Part shown: positions 18,909-26,707 of the stretch, piece by piece
Layout of the letters: each line of letters opens with the position of its first letter
How positions within the stretch are numbered: position 1 is the stretch's first letter
Source of the DNA: Streptomyces sannanensis
GTDB taxonomy: Bacteria > Actinomycetota > Actinomycetes > Streptomycetales > Streptomycetaceae
Length of the DNA stretch: 64,000 nt
Assembly: GCF_039536205.1 (NCBI RefSeq)
Contig: NZ_BAAAYL010000001.1
Coordinates: 2,294,001-2,358,000 of the forward strand
Reading direction: 5' to 3'
The notes under the pieces: model-generated
Databases searched by the model: none
Told to the model about the DNA's origin: nothing
What the model saw: the letters and a program-made list of their open reading frames with translations, nothing else
Made by a program: the position numbers and the translations under genes

Positions 18909-19628
18909 ATGGACATCCCTTGGGAAGACTTCGGCTGGGAGCGACTCGCTCCCGGGGTGGGCCGGCGCCGGCTGCCCGGCTGGGACGCCACAGTCGGGCT
19001 GGTGGCCGGCCGGGACGCGCTCCTCATGTACGACACGGGCTCGACGCCGCGTGAGGGCGAGGAACTGCGTGCCCAGGCCGAGGCGCTGTTCGGGCGCGGC
19101 GTGACACATGTCGCACTGAGTCACCCCCACTTCGACCATGTGCTGGGCACGGCGGCATTCCCGGGGGCCGAGGTGTTCGGGGCGGTCGGCGTCGCCTCGC
19201 TGCTGGAGCACGAACGGGACGTTCTGCGCGGTGACGCGGTCCGGTTCGGCGTACCTCCGGCCGACGCCGCCGAGGCGGCCGGCCGGCTGGTCGTGCCGCG
19301 GCACCAGGTCAGCGGCGAGTGGACCCTCGACCTGGGCGGCCGCCAGGTGCTGCTGGCCAACGTCGGCCCGGGCCACACAGGCCACGACCTGGCCCTCCTC
19401 GTCCCTGGCGCACGTGAGGTCGTCTTCTGCGGCGACCTCGTCGAGGAATCCGGAGAACCCCAGGCCGGCCCGGATGCCGTCCCGTCCCGCTGGCCCGACG
19501 CCCTCGACCGGCTGCTGGCGCTGGGCGGCGAGGAGGCGCTCTACGTCCCCGGGCACGGGGCGGTCGTGGACGCGGCGTTCGTGCGGGCCCAACGGGATGA
19601 GCTGGCCCGGCGGTTCGGCGTGTCGTAG
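18909..19628 (+). CDS. MBL-fold metallohydrolase
   Basis: A 239-residue metallo-beta-lactamase-fold enzyme. The zinc motif is SHPHFDHVLG (H-x-H-x-D-H, residues ~78), later ligands lie in GPGHTGHDLALLV and VFCGDLVEESG, and the end has VPGHGAVVD. The substrate is unknown. ATG 18909 (MDIPWEDFGWERLAPGV) starts the homologous region; the upstream in-frame extension is ignored. It is transcribed divergently from hrcA across 143 bp that includes the CIRCE site, so heat control of this promoter is possible but untested. Confidence 0.85.
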   Translation: MDIPWEDFGWERLAPGVGRRRLPGWDATVGLVAGRDALLMYDTGSTPREGEELRAQAEALFGRGVTHVALSHPHFDHVLGTAAFPGAEVFGAVGVASLLEHERDVLRGDAVRFGVPPADAAEAAGRLVVPRHQVSGEWTLDLGGRQVLLANVGPGHTGHDLALLVPGAREVVFCGDLVEESGEPQAGPDAVPSRWPDALDRLLALGGEEALYVPGHGAVVDAAFVRAQRDELARRFGVS

Positions 19629-19638
19629 CGTCTGACGA

Positions 19639-19674
19639 ATGCGCAGCTACCACCCGGACCTGACCCCGCCGTGA
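19639..19674 (+). pseudogene. Fragment resembling the start of the DUF3097 gene
   Basis: ATG CGC AGC TAC CAC CCG GAC CTG ACC CCG CCG TGA reads MRSYHPDLTPP-stop. It closely resembles the true start 105 bp downstream (MRPRQYDPDLTPPWKK), with TGA where the intact gene has TGG. It begins 11 bp after the MBL-fold gene stop. It is probably a duplicated and decayed 5' end, or a leftover after an insertion between two copies of the start region. Confidence 0.5.
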
Positions 19675-19743
19675 CTGCATTTCCCGGGGCTGTGACATCA
19701 GCGGCTCCGCCGCGGGCCCCCGGACCCCCAGCAGAATGAGCCC

Positions 19744-20565
19744 ATGCGCCCGAGACAGTACGACCCTGATCTGACACCGCCATGGAAGAAAGTGACGCCC
19801 GTCCCGGAGGTCCCCGCCGAACCCGGCCTGGTGGTCGAGGAGGCCACCACGGACTTCTGCGGCGCGGTGATCCGCTGCGAGGCGGGCACGGTCACCCTGG
19901 AGGACCGCTTCGGCAAGCACCGGGTCTTCCCGCTGGCCCCGAGGGGCTTCCTCCTGGAGGGCAAGGTCGTCACCCTGGTCCGGCCCGTGGTGACCGCACA
20001 ACGCCCCACCCGCACCGCCTCCGGCTCCGTCGCCGTCCCCGGCGCGCGCGCCCGGGTCGCCCGCGCCGGGCGCATCTACGTCGAGGGCCGCCACGACGCC
20101 GAGCTCGTCGAGAAGGTCTGGGGTGACGACCTGCGCATCGAGGGCGTGGTCGTCGAGTATCTGGAGGGCATCGACGACCTGCCGTCGATCGTGGCCGATT
20201 TCGCCCCCGGCCCGGACGCCCGGCTGGGCGTTCTGGTCGACCATCTGGTCCCGGGTTCGAAGGAGTCCCGTATCGCGGCGGAGGTCACCGACGAGCACGT
20301 CCTGATCGTGGGCCACCCGTACATCGACATCTGGCAGGCGGTCAAGCCATCGTCTCTGGGCATCCCGGCGTGGCCCGAGGTGCCGCGCGGGCAGGACTGG
20401 AAGACGGGCGCTTGCCGCGCGCTGGGCTGGCCGGAGAACACGGGCGCTGCATGGCGGCACGTCCTGTCGAAGGTGTACTCCTACAAGGACCTTCAGCCTG
20501 AACTGCTGGGGGCAGTAGAGCGACTGATCGACCATGTGACGGTCGGCCAGGTGACCGATGCGTGA
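19744..20565 (+). CDS. DUF3097 family protein
   Basis: A 273-residue cytoplasmic protein of the actinobacterial DUF3097 family. Recognisable blocks are DLTPPWKKVTPVPEVPAEPGLVVEE at the start, VTLEDRFGKHRVFPLAPRGFLLEGKVVTLVRP, then RIYVEGRHDAELVEKVWGDDLRIEGVVVEYLEGIDDL and HPYIDIWQAVKPSSLGI. The middle resembles Toprim-like alpha/beta segments (EGRHDAELVEKVWG with acidic DDLR), so a nucleic-acid role is imaginable, but no function is established. ATG 19744 is used. It is on the plus strand after the MBL gene. Confidence 0.88.
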   Translation: MRPRQYDPDLTPPWKKVTPVPEVPAEPGLVVEEATTDFCGAVIRCEAGTVTLEDRFGKHRVFPLAPRGFLLEGKVVTLVRPVVTAQRPTRTASGSVAVPGARARVARAGRIYVEGRHDAELVEKVWGDDLRIEGVVVEYLEGIDDLPSIVADFAPGPDARLGVLVDHLVPGSKESRIAAEVTDEHVLIVGHPYIDIWQAVKPSSLGIPAWPEVPRGQDWKTGACRALGWPENTGAAWRHVLSKVYSYKDLQPELLGAVERLIDHVTVGQVTDA

Positions 20566-20607
20566 CCCCGGGCTTGTCGTCGCGTCACTCCGTGTGGAGG
20601 ACCGGCG

Positions 20608-20697
20608 TTCGGCCCCGCTATAGCGGGGATGCTCCGTCGATGAGCTCGTCCACCCGGCCCAGCAGGTCGTTGGCCCCGCCTCAGCGGGGATACAGCC
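20608..20697. CRISPR. Two-repeat CRISPR remnant, type I-E-like
   Basis: Two related 29-bp units begin at 20608 and 20669, exactly 61 bp apart, with a 32-bp spacer (20637-20668) between them. Both share ggccccgc, a three-base variable loop, then agcggggat, the stem-loop core of Streptomyces type I-E repeats. The first copy is closer to such a consensus, ending gctccg. The second is degenerate at its end. No third repeat occurs one period up- or downstream and no cas gene is in the window, so this is an orphan or dying array. A chance pair of hairpins is the alternative. Confidence 0.6.
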
Positions 20698-20713
20698 GGT
20701 CCTCGCACCCCGC

Positions 20714-21292
20714 TCACGGCCGACGGTGAGGCCTCACACCCGGATAGGTGCCGAATTCGCTGGTGTCCAGTTCGGTGCCGAGCAGTTCCAGCGAAAGCGG
20801 CTCACCGAACTTCGTGATCTGCTGTACCCGGTAGTCGGCTTCGTCTCCCTTCCCGACCGGCACGGTGAGCAGGACACAGTGCGCGACGATCGGGTCGACG
20901 ATCAGATAGGCGGGCACCTTGCCCGCGGCGTAGATCGAGCGCTTGACGCCGTAGTCCCTGTCGACACTGGTCTTGGAAACGACCTCGACCACCAGCGTGA
21001 TCAGCTGGGACGGCAGCAGGCGCCCCGAGTCCGGGCGGGCCTCACGTTCCAGGACCACAAGGTCCGGGACGGGCTCACTGGCCTCGTCGATGAGGTCGAT
21101 GTCCTGAGTCTGGAGCCGCGCCCACCGCTTGCGGGGGATCTGGTCCTGCACCTCCTCAACGATCAGGTTGTGAACCAGATCAGGACTGGCCATCATCACG
21201 ATTTCCCCCCGGAGAAGCTCGACCTTGACTCCCTCGGGAGGTTCGAACTCCTCAAAGAACTTGGTCATCCCACGCTCGTCCACAGCGGTCAT
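20714..21292 (-). CDS. Uma2 family endonuclease-like protein
   Basis: A 192-residue protein of the Uma2 (DUF820) family, which has a PD-(D/E)XK nuclease fold. Motifs are VELLRGEIVMMASPDLVHN (core Glu), then PVPDLVVLE (core Asp) and the LVVEVVSKTSVDRDYGVKRSIYAAGKVPAYLIVD block with E-V-x-S. ATG 21292 (MTAVDERGMTKFFEEFEPPEG) was chosen. Streptomyces genomes carry many paralogues of unknown role. It lies next to the CRISPR remnant, but the family is not a Cas family and no link is implied. Confidence 0.88.
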   Translation of the reverse strand: MTAVDERGMTKFFEEFEPPEGVKVELLRGEIVMMASPDLVHNLIVEEVQDQIPRKRWARLQTQDIDLIDEASEPVPDLVVLEREARPDSGRLLPSQLITLVVEVVSKTSVDRDYGVKRSIYAAGKVPAYLIVDPIVAHCVLLTVPVGKGDEADYRVQQITKFGEPLSLELLGTELDTSEFGTYPGVRPHRRP

Positions 21293-21392
21293 CTCCGTGG
21301 CCCTCCACATCCGCCGCGTACTGTTGGCGGCAGCCTACGAACCAGGTTAGGGACCGAACCGGCGTTCCGCACCGATTCACCCGCCGGAGTGA

Positions 21393-22625
21393 TCAGTCCA
21401 CCAGGTCCCGCACCACCGCGTCTGCCAGCAGCCGCCCGCGCAGCGTCAGCACCGCGCGGCCCTGCTCGTACGAGCCGGGCTCCAGCAGGCCCTCCGCCAA
21501 GGCGCGGCGGGATGCCGCGAGGCCCTCCGGCTTGAGGAGCGACAGGGGGCAGCCCTCCACCAGGCGCAGCTCCAGCAGGATGCGCTCGACGCGCCGGTCC
21601 TCCGCCGGGAGGACCTCGCGGCCCGCTCCCGGGGAGCGCCCCTCGGCGATGGCCTGGGCGTACGCGCCCGGGTGCTTCACGTTCCACCAGCGCACGCCGC
21701 CGACGTGGCTGTGCGCGCCGGGGCCGGCGCCCCACCAGTCCGCGCCGCGCCAGTACAGCTCGTTGTGCAGGCAGCGGGCGGCCTCGGAGGTGGCCCAGTT
21801 GGAGACCTCGTACCAGGAGTAGCCCGCGGCGGACAGCGCGTCCTCCGCGATGAGGTACCGGTCGGCGTGGACGTCGTCGTCGGTCATCGGCACCTCGCCG
21901 CGCCGGATGCGGCGGGCCAGCTGCGTGCCCTCCTCCACGATCAGCGCGTACGCCGACACATGGTCCGGCCCGGCGCCGATCGCCGCGTCGAGCGAGGCCC
22001 GCCAGTCGCCGTCGGACTCGCCTGGCGTGCCGTAGATGAGGTCGAGGTTGATGTGCTCGAAACCGGCCGCGCGTGCCTCGGCGACGCACGCCTCGGGGCG
22101 CCCGGGGGTGTGCGTACGGTCCAGGATCTTCAGGACGTGCTGCTTGGCGCTCTGCATGCCGAACGAGATCCGGTTGAAGCCGCCGGCCCGCAGCTCGGCG
22201 AGGTAGGCCGGGTCCACGGACTCCGGGTTGGCCTCCGTCGTGATCTCCGCGTCGTCCGCGAGCCCGAACTCGTCCCGGATCGCCCCCAGCATCCGGACGA
22301 GATCCCCGGCCGCCAGCAGTGTGGGTGTACCCCCGCCGACGAACACGGTCCGCACCTGCCGGGGGTCGTCGCCCAGCACCTTCCGGGCCAGCCGGACCTC
22401 CTCGATCAGAGTCTCGGCGTAGTTGTCGCGGGAGGCGAGCACGCCGCCGGAGCCGCGCAGCTCGGTGGCCGTGTACGTGTTGAAGTCGCAGTAGCCGCAG
22501 CGGGTCGCGCAGTACGGCACGTGCAGGTAGAAGCCGAGCGGCCGGCCGGCCACGCCCTCCAGGGCATGCCGAGGCAGCGCCCCGTCTTCGGGCATGGGCT
22601 CGCCGTCGGGCAGTACGGAAGGCAT
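21393..22625 (-). CDS. hemW: Radical SAM heme chaperone HemW
   Basis: A 410-residue radical SAM protein of the HemN-like/HemW group. The cluster motif is CATRCGYC (Cys39, Cys43, Cys46), then FNTYTATELRGSG, the SAM-contacting GGGTPTLL and EANPESVDPAYL, and NRISFGMQS. The C-terminal HemN domain includes HNELYWRGADWWGAGPGAHSHV. HemW members insert heme into respiratory enzymes rather than oxidising coproporphyrinogen; they share CxxxCxxC but lack extra HemN residues. ATG 22625 starts the family homology. The phosphatase gene ends 30 bp upstream. Confidence 0.93.
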   Translation of the reverse strand: MPSVLPDGEPMPEDGALPRHALEGVAGRPLGFYLHVPYCATRCGYCDFNTYTATELRGSGGVLASRDNYAETLIEEVRLARKVLGDDPRQVRTVFVGGGTPTLLAAGDLVRMLGAIRDEFGLADDAEITTEANPESVDPAYLAELRAGGFNRISFGMQSAKQHVLKILDRTHTPGRPEACVAEARAAGFEHINLDLIYGTPGESDGDWRASLDAAIGAGPDHVSAYALIVEEGTQLARRIRRGEVPMTDDDVHADRYLIAEDALSAAGYSWYEVSNWATSEAARCLHNELYWRGADWWGAGPGAHSHVGGVRWWNVKHPGAYAQAIAEGRSPGAGREVLPAEDRRVERILLELRLVEGCPLSLLKPEGLAASRRALAEGLLEPGSYEQGRAVLTLRGRLLADAVVRDLVD

Positions 22626-22655
22626 GACCCCATTGTCCCGTACCCGGGACGTTGC

Positions 22656-24431
22656 CTATCGCGCCTGCAGTACGAGCAGGGCCAGATCGTCGCCGGGCGG
22701 TTCGTCCGCGAAGTCGTGCACGGCCTGCCGGATCCGCTCCGCGACGTCCTGCGCGCCGAGCCCGGCGCAGTCGGCGAGGGCCGCGGCCAGCCCGTCCCGG
22801 TCGTCGAACATCCGCTCCCCGGAGCGCCGCTCGGTGACCCCGTCCGTCACGCAGAGCAGGGTGTCGCCCTCGGCGAGTTCGAAGGCTTCGCTCTCGTACG
22901 CGGTGTCGCCGACCACACCGAGCAGCATCTGCGGCGCCGCCGCGGCCTGTACGGTCCCGTCGGGCCGCAGCAGCAGGGGCAGCGGATGCCCGGCGCTGGC
23001 CAAGGTGCAGCGCACACCGCCGGAGGGCTGCGGCACCAGCTCTCCGTACAGCAGGGAGAGGAACCTCGGCTGAGGACTGTCCGGCACGTCCTGCCCGCCT
23101 GCCGTCGCGACCAGGTGGGCCGCGGCCTCCGCCGCCTCGGTGGCGTCGTCGACGAGGAGTTGGTTGAGCCGGTCGAGGACCTCGGCGACCTGGTAGCCCT
23201 CGCGGGCGAGCAGCCGCAGCCAGGGCCGGGCGAGCCCGGTGACGACCGCCGCCTCGGGTCCGCTGCCCTGGACGTCGCCGAGCGCGAAGCACCAGCGGCC
23301 GCCTGGCCCGGGGAAGAGGTCGTAGAAGTCGCCGCCCGCCAGGCCCTCGCCGGTCGGCTCGTAGACGAGCGCGCGGTCGACGCCCGGGATCTCGGCGACC
23401 TGGCTGGGCAGCAGGCCCCGCTGGAGGACCCGGCTGATGGTGGCCTGCCGGGTGTACTGACGGGCGGCGCCGATCGCCAGCCCCACCCGCCGGGCGAAGT
23501 CCTCGATCAGTCCGGTGACCTCGTCGGGGAAGGGCGGCTCGGGAAAGGGTCCGGCCCGCCCGAGCAGCAGGGTGCCGAGCTGCCGCCCGCCCACGACCAG
23601 CCGGCACGCCAGGGCCGCTCCGTGGCGCTCGCCCGGCGTGCCGGTGCGGGGCCAGGACACCGGGACGGGCCCGCCGCGCGCCGCGTCGTCCACCGCGGGC
23701 GGCTCCTTCTCCAGGACCGCGCGCAGCGGCTCGTTCGCGGCCTCGCAGACATGCCAGACCCCGGACAGCCGTGGCCCGATGCCTCGTACCGCCCCGTCCG
23801 GGTCGAGCCACACCGCGCACCAGTCCGCGAGCCTGGGCACCAGCAGCTGCCCGGCCAGCGCCGCGATCATGTCCTCGTCCAGCTGGCCGGCGAGCAGTTC
23901 GGACGCCTCGGCGAGGAACGACAGCGCACCGCGGCTGCCCCACTCCGGCTCCCCGCCCCGCACGGACCTGCGCGGCGCGGGCGCGGGCGCGGGGATGCCC
24001 GCGGTGTCCGCGTCCACGGGGATCCGGGCCCACACGGTCTTCAGCCCGCTGCGGTACGTGATCCCCCAGGATTCGGCGAGGGCGGCGACCAGGTGCAGCC
24101 CTCTGCCGTACTCGGCGGGGTGCACGCCCCGCGAGGGGTGGTGGTCGGACACCTCCACGACGACGGCCGCGTCCTCCAGCCTCAGCAGCAGCTCGACGGC
24201 GGTACCGGCGTGCACGACGGCGTTGGTGACGAGCTCGTTGACGAGGATCACGGCATCGTCGACGAGCCGCCCCCCGCAGCACTCGGCGGACTCCGTGAGC
24301 ACGTCGCGTACGAACCCGCGCGCGGCGGCGGGCGCGAGCGGGCTCCCCGGCAGCCTGACGGCCCGGTCGCTGTCGCGGGAAACGGTCGGTGAGCGGAGAG
24401 CGGTCTCCCGCTGCTCGGGAATGGACCCCAC
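22656..24431 (-). CDS. SpoIIE-type PP2C phosphatase with HATPase and GAF-like domains
   Basis: A 591-residue multidomain signalling protein. Residues ~25-150 form an RsbW-like histidine-kinase ATPase (DDAVILVNELVTNAVVHAG N-box, DHHPSRGVHPAEYGRGLHLVAALA G-box). Residues ~180-330 are GAF-like. Residues ~365-590 are a PPM phosphatase of the SpoIIE/RsbU group (VAGGDFYDLFPGPGGRWCFALGDVQGSG, LCVTDGVTERRSG, PGDDLALLVL) with metal-binding aspartates present. Such fusions regulate anti-sigma/anti-anti-sigma partners. GTG 24431 follows ATCAGGAG at good spacing. No partner gene is adjacent, so its target is unknown. Confidence 0.9.
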   Translation of the reverse strand: MGSIPEQRETALRSPTVSRDSDRAVRLPGSPLAPAAARGFVRDVLTESAECCGGRLVDDAVILVNELVTNAVVHAGTAVELLLRLEDAAVVVEVSDHHPSRGVHPAEYGRGLHLVAALAESWGITYRSGLKTVWARIPVDADTAGIPAPAPAPRRSVRGGEPEWGSRGALSFLAEASELLAGQLDEDMIAALAGQLLVPRLADWCAVWLDPDGAVRGIGPRLSGVWHVCEAANEPLRAVLEKEPPAVDDAARGGPVPVSWPRTGTPGERHGAALACRLVVGGRQLGTLLLGRAGPFPEPPFPDEVTGLIEDFARRVGLAIGAARQYTRQATISRVLQRGLLPSQVAEIPGVDRALVYEPTGEGLAGGDFYDLFPGPGGRWCFALGDVQGSGPEAAVVTGLARPWLRLLAREGYQVAEVLDRLNQLLVDDATEAAEAAAHLVATAGGQDVPDSPQPRFLSLLYGELVPQPSGGVRCTLASAGHPLPLLLRPDGTVQAAAAPQMLLGVVGDTAYESEAFELAEGDTLLCVTDGVTERRSGERMFDDRDGLAAALADCAGLGAQDVAERIRQAVHDFADEPPGDDLALLVLQAR

Positions 24432-24596
24432 AGTGCGGCTCCTGATCGGTTGTCGCAATGCGCCGCATACGGCACCGACAGGGTGACAGAAAGATGCCGC
24501 ACATAAGCATCGAGTTACCAAAATGACCAGAAGGAACCGCCGTCACGCGCCACGGGCGGGCCCCGGAGGAGCCCGCCCGCCCGGTCCGGGCCGTGC

Positions 24597-26486
24597 TCAC
24601 GCCTCGCGGGAACCGGCGTACATCTCGTCGATCAGGTCCCGGTACTCGCGCTCGACGACCGGCCGCTTCAGTTTCAGACTCGGCGTCAGTTCGCCGTGCT
24701 CCACGTCCAGGTCGCGGGGCAGCAGCCGGAACTTCTTGATGGTCTGCCAGCGCTGGAGGCCTTCGTTGAGGCGCCGCACATAGCCGTCGATGAGCTCCTC
24801 GACCTCTTTGGAGGCCACCACCTCGGCGTACGGCTTGCCGTCCAGGCCGTGTTCCGCGGCCCAGCCGAGGATGGCCGGTCCGTCGAGGGCGATGAGGGCT
24901 GTGCAGAAGTTCCGGTCGGCGCCGTGGACCAGGATGTTGGAGACGAACGGGCAGACCGCCTTGAACTGGCCCTCGACCTCGGCCGGGGCGATGTACTTGC
25001 CGCCGGATGTCTTGATGAGGTCCTTCTTGCGGTCGGTGATGCGCAGATAGCCGTCCGCGGACAGTTCGCCGATGTCGCCGGTGTGGAACCAGCCGTCGGG
25101 CTCCAGGACTTCGGCGGTCTTCTCGGGAAGCCTGTGGTAGCCCTCCATGATGCCGGGGCCGCGCAGCAGGATCTCTCCGTCGTCGGCGATGCGGACCTCG
25201 CAGCCGGGGAGCGGCTTGCCGACCGTACCGGTGCGGTAGGCCTCGCCGAGGTTGACGAAGCTGGCGGCGCTGGACTCGGTGAGGCCGTAGCCCTCCAGGA
25301 TGTGGATGCCGACGCCTGAGAAGAAGTAGCCGATGTCCGGGGCGAGCGCGGCGGAGCCCGAGATGCAGGCGCGCAGCCGGCCGCCGAAGGCCTCGCGGAT
25401 CTTGGCGTAGACGAGCGCGTCGGCGACCTTGTGCTTGGCGGCGAGGCCGAAGGGCACGGAGACGGTGCCGGTGCGGCGGAAGCTGTCCTGGCCGGTCTTG
25501 GCGTACTCGCGGGCGACGCCCGCCGCCCAATGGAAGATCTTGTACTTGGCGGCGCCGCCGGCCCGCGCCTTGGCGGCGACTCCGTTGTAGACCTTCTCGA
25601 AGATGCGCGGCACGGAGGCCATGTAGGTCGGCCGGACCACCGGAAGGTTCTCGACGATCTTGTCGATCCGGCCGTCGACCGCGGTGACGTGCCCAAGCTC
25701 GATCTGTCCGGAGGTCAGCACCTTGCCGAAGACATGCGCGAGCGGCAGCCAGAGGTACTGCACGTCCTCGGGGCCGAGCATGCCGGTTCCCGCGATGGCC
25801 TTCGCCATGTACGACCAGTTGTCGTGCGGGAGCCGTACACCCTTGGGGCGGCCGGTGGTGCCGGAGGTGTAGATGAGGGTGGCGAGCTGGTCCGAGGTGA
25901 TGGCGGCGATGCGCTCCTTGACCGCTTCGGGATGCTTGGCCAGGTATTCACTGCCGCGCGCCTCCAGCTCGGCGAGGGAGAGCACCCAGCCCTCGGGGTC
26001 ACCCTCGGCGGGCTCCGCGCCCTCGGCGTCGATGACGACCACGTGGGTGAGCTCGGGCAGCTCGGCGCGGCGTTCGCGGGCCTTGGCCAGCTGGGCGGCG
26101 TCCTCGGCGATCAGGACCCGGCTCTCCGAGTCGGAGAGGATGTACGCCGCCTCCTCGGCGTTGGTGGACGGGTAGATCGTGGTGGTCGCGGCGCCCACGC
26201 ACATCACGCCGAGGTCGGCGAGGATCCACTCCACCCGGGTGGCGGAGGCAAGAGCGACCCGCTCCTCGGGCCGTACGCCCAGATCGATCAGCCCGGCCGC
26301 GACGGCGTACACCCGCTCGGCCGCCTGTCCCCAGCTCAGCGACTTCCAGTCGTCGGCCCCCTGCCCCGAGGCCGACGGCACCGGATAGCGGTAGGCCTCC
26401 GCGTCCGGGGTGTCCGCCACCCGCTGGACGAACAGGTTCGCCACGGACGGCGGCCGGTTCTCGATCAGGGTCTTTGTGTCGCTCAC
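24597..26486 (-). CDS. Long-chain acyl-CoA synthetase (AMP-binding)
   Basis: A 629-residue adenylate-forming enzyme that activates fatty acids to acyl-CoA. The P-loop-like motif IYTSGTTGRPKG begins at residue 205, the A8 region is FHTGDIGELSADGYLRITDRKKDLIKTSGGKYIAPAEVEG, and YGLTESSAA lies between. The form is the FAA1/FadD15-like long branch. GTG 26486 (VSDTKTLIENRPPSV) sits five bases behind CCGGAGGAC, an excellent ribosome-binding site; the in-frame upstream extension to 26567 lacks one. Chain-length preference cannot be read from sequence. Confidence 0.93.
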   Translation of the reverse strand: MSDTKTLIENRPPSVANLFVQRVADTPDAEAYRYPVPSASGQGADDWKSLSWGQAAERVYAVAAGLIDLGVRPEERVALASATRVEWILADLGVMCVGAATTTIYPSTNAEEAAYILSDSESRVLIAEDAAQLAKARERRAELPELTHVVVIDAEGAEPAEGDPEGWVLSLAELEARGSEYLAKHPEAVKERIAAITSDQLATLIYTSGTTGRPKGVRLPHDNWSYMAKAIAGTGMLGPEDVQYLWLPLAHVFGKVLTSGQIELGHVTAVDGRIDKIVENLPVVRPTYMASVPRIFEKVYNGVAAKARAGGAAKYKIFHWAAGVAREYAKTGQDSFRRTGTVSVPFGLAAKHKVADALVYAKIREAFGGRLRACISGSAALAPDIGYFFSGVGIHILEGYGLTESSAASFVNLGEAYRTGTVGKPLPGCEVRIADDGEILLRGPGIMEGYHRLPEKTAEVLEPDGWFHTGDIGELSADGYLRITDRKKDLIKTSGGKYIAPAEVEGQFKAVCPFVSNILVHGADRNFCTALIALDGPAILGWAAEHGLDGKPYAEVVASKEVEELIDGYVRRLNEGLQRWQTIKKFRLLPRDLDVEHGELTPSLKLKRPVVEREYRDLIDEMYAGSREA

Positions 26487-26638
26487 GACGTCCTCCGGGC
26501 CTGCGGCAGAGCTGCTTGTACAGAGCTGTTCGTGCGGTGTGGTCTTGAGAAAACTGGCGAGTAACAATCCGGCAGGGAATCAGAGTAGAGGGCACGTCTC
26601 CGGCGCGTAAGAGGCCGCGGGCTGCCGCTTGATAACGA

Positions 26639-26671
26639 ACGGGCCCCCGCGCCGTGAGCGCGGGGGCCCGT
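26639..26671. terminator. Strong stem-loop downstream of lepA
   Basis: Perfect 14-bp arms acgggcccccgcgc and gcgcgggggcccgt flank a five-base loop, 37 bp beyond the lepA stop. It is the expected lepA terminator and separates it from the acyl-CoA synthetase promoter region. No U-tract is present. Confidence 0.8.
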
Positions 26672-26707
26672 GGGACCACCGGTATCACCCGTTGGCCGCG
26701 TCTCGGG

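Noticed and set aside
20714..21292. Uma2 protein as a Cas-like nuclease linked to the CRISPR remnant
   Set aside because: The Uma2 family is widespread and unrelated to Cas adaptation or interference proteins; proximity alone is not evidence.
21289..25530. 1413-codon minus-strand ORF
   Set aside because: Arg/Gly/Ala-rich read-through frame overlapping hemW, the phosphatase and the acyl-CoA synthetase, all clearly coding in other frames.
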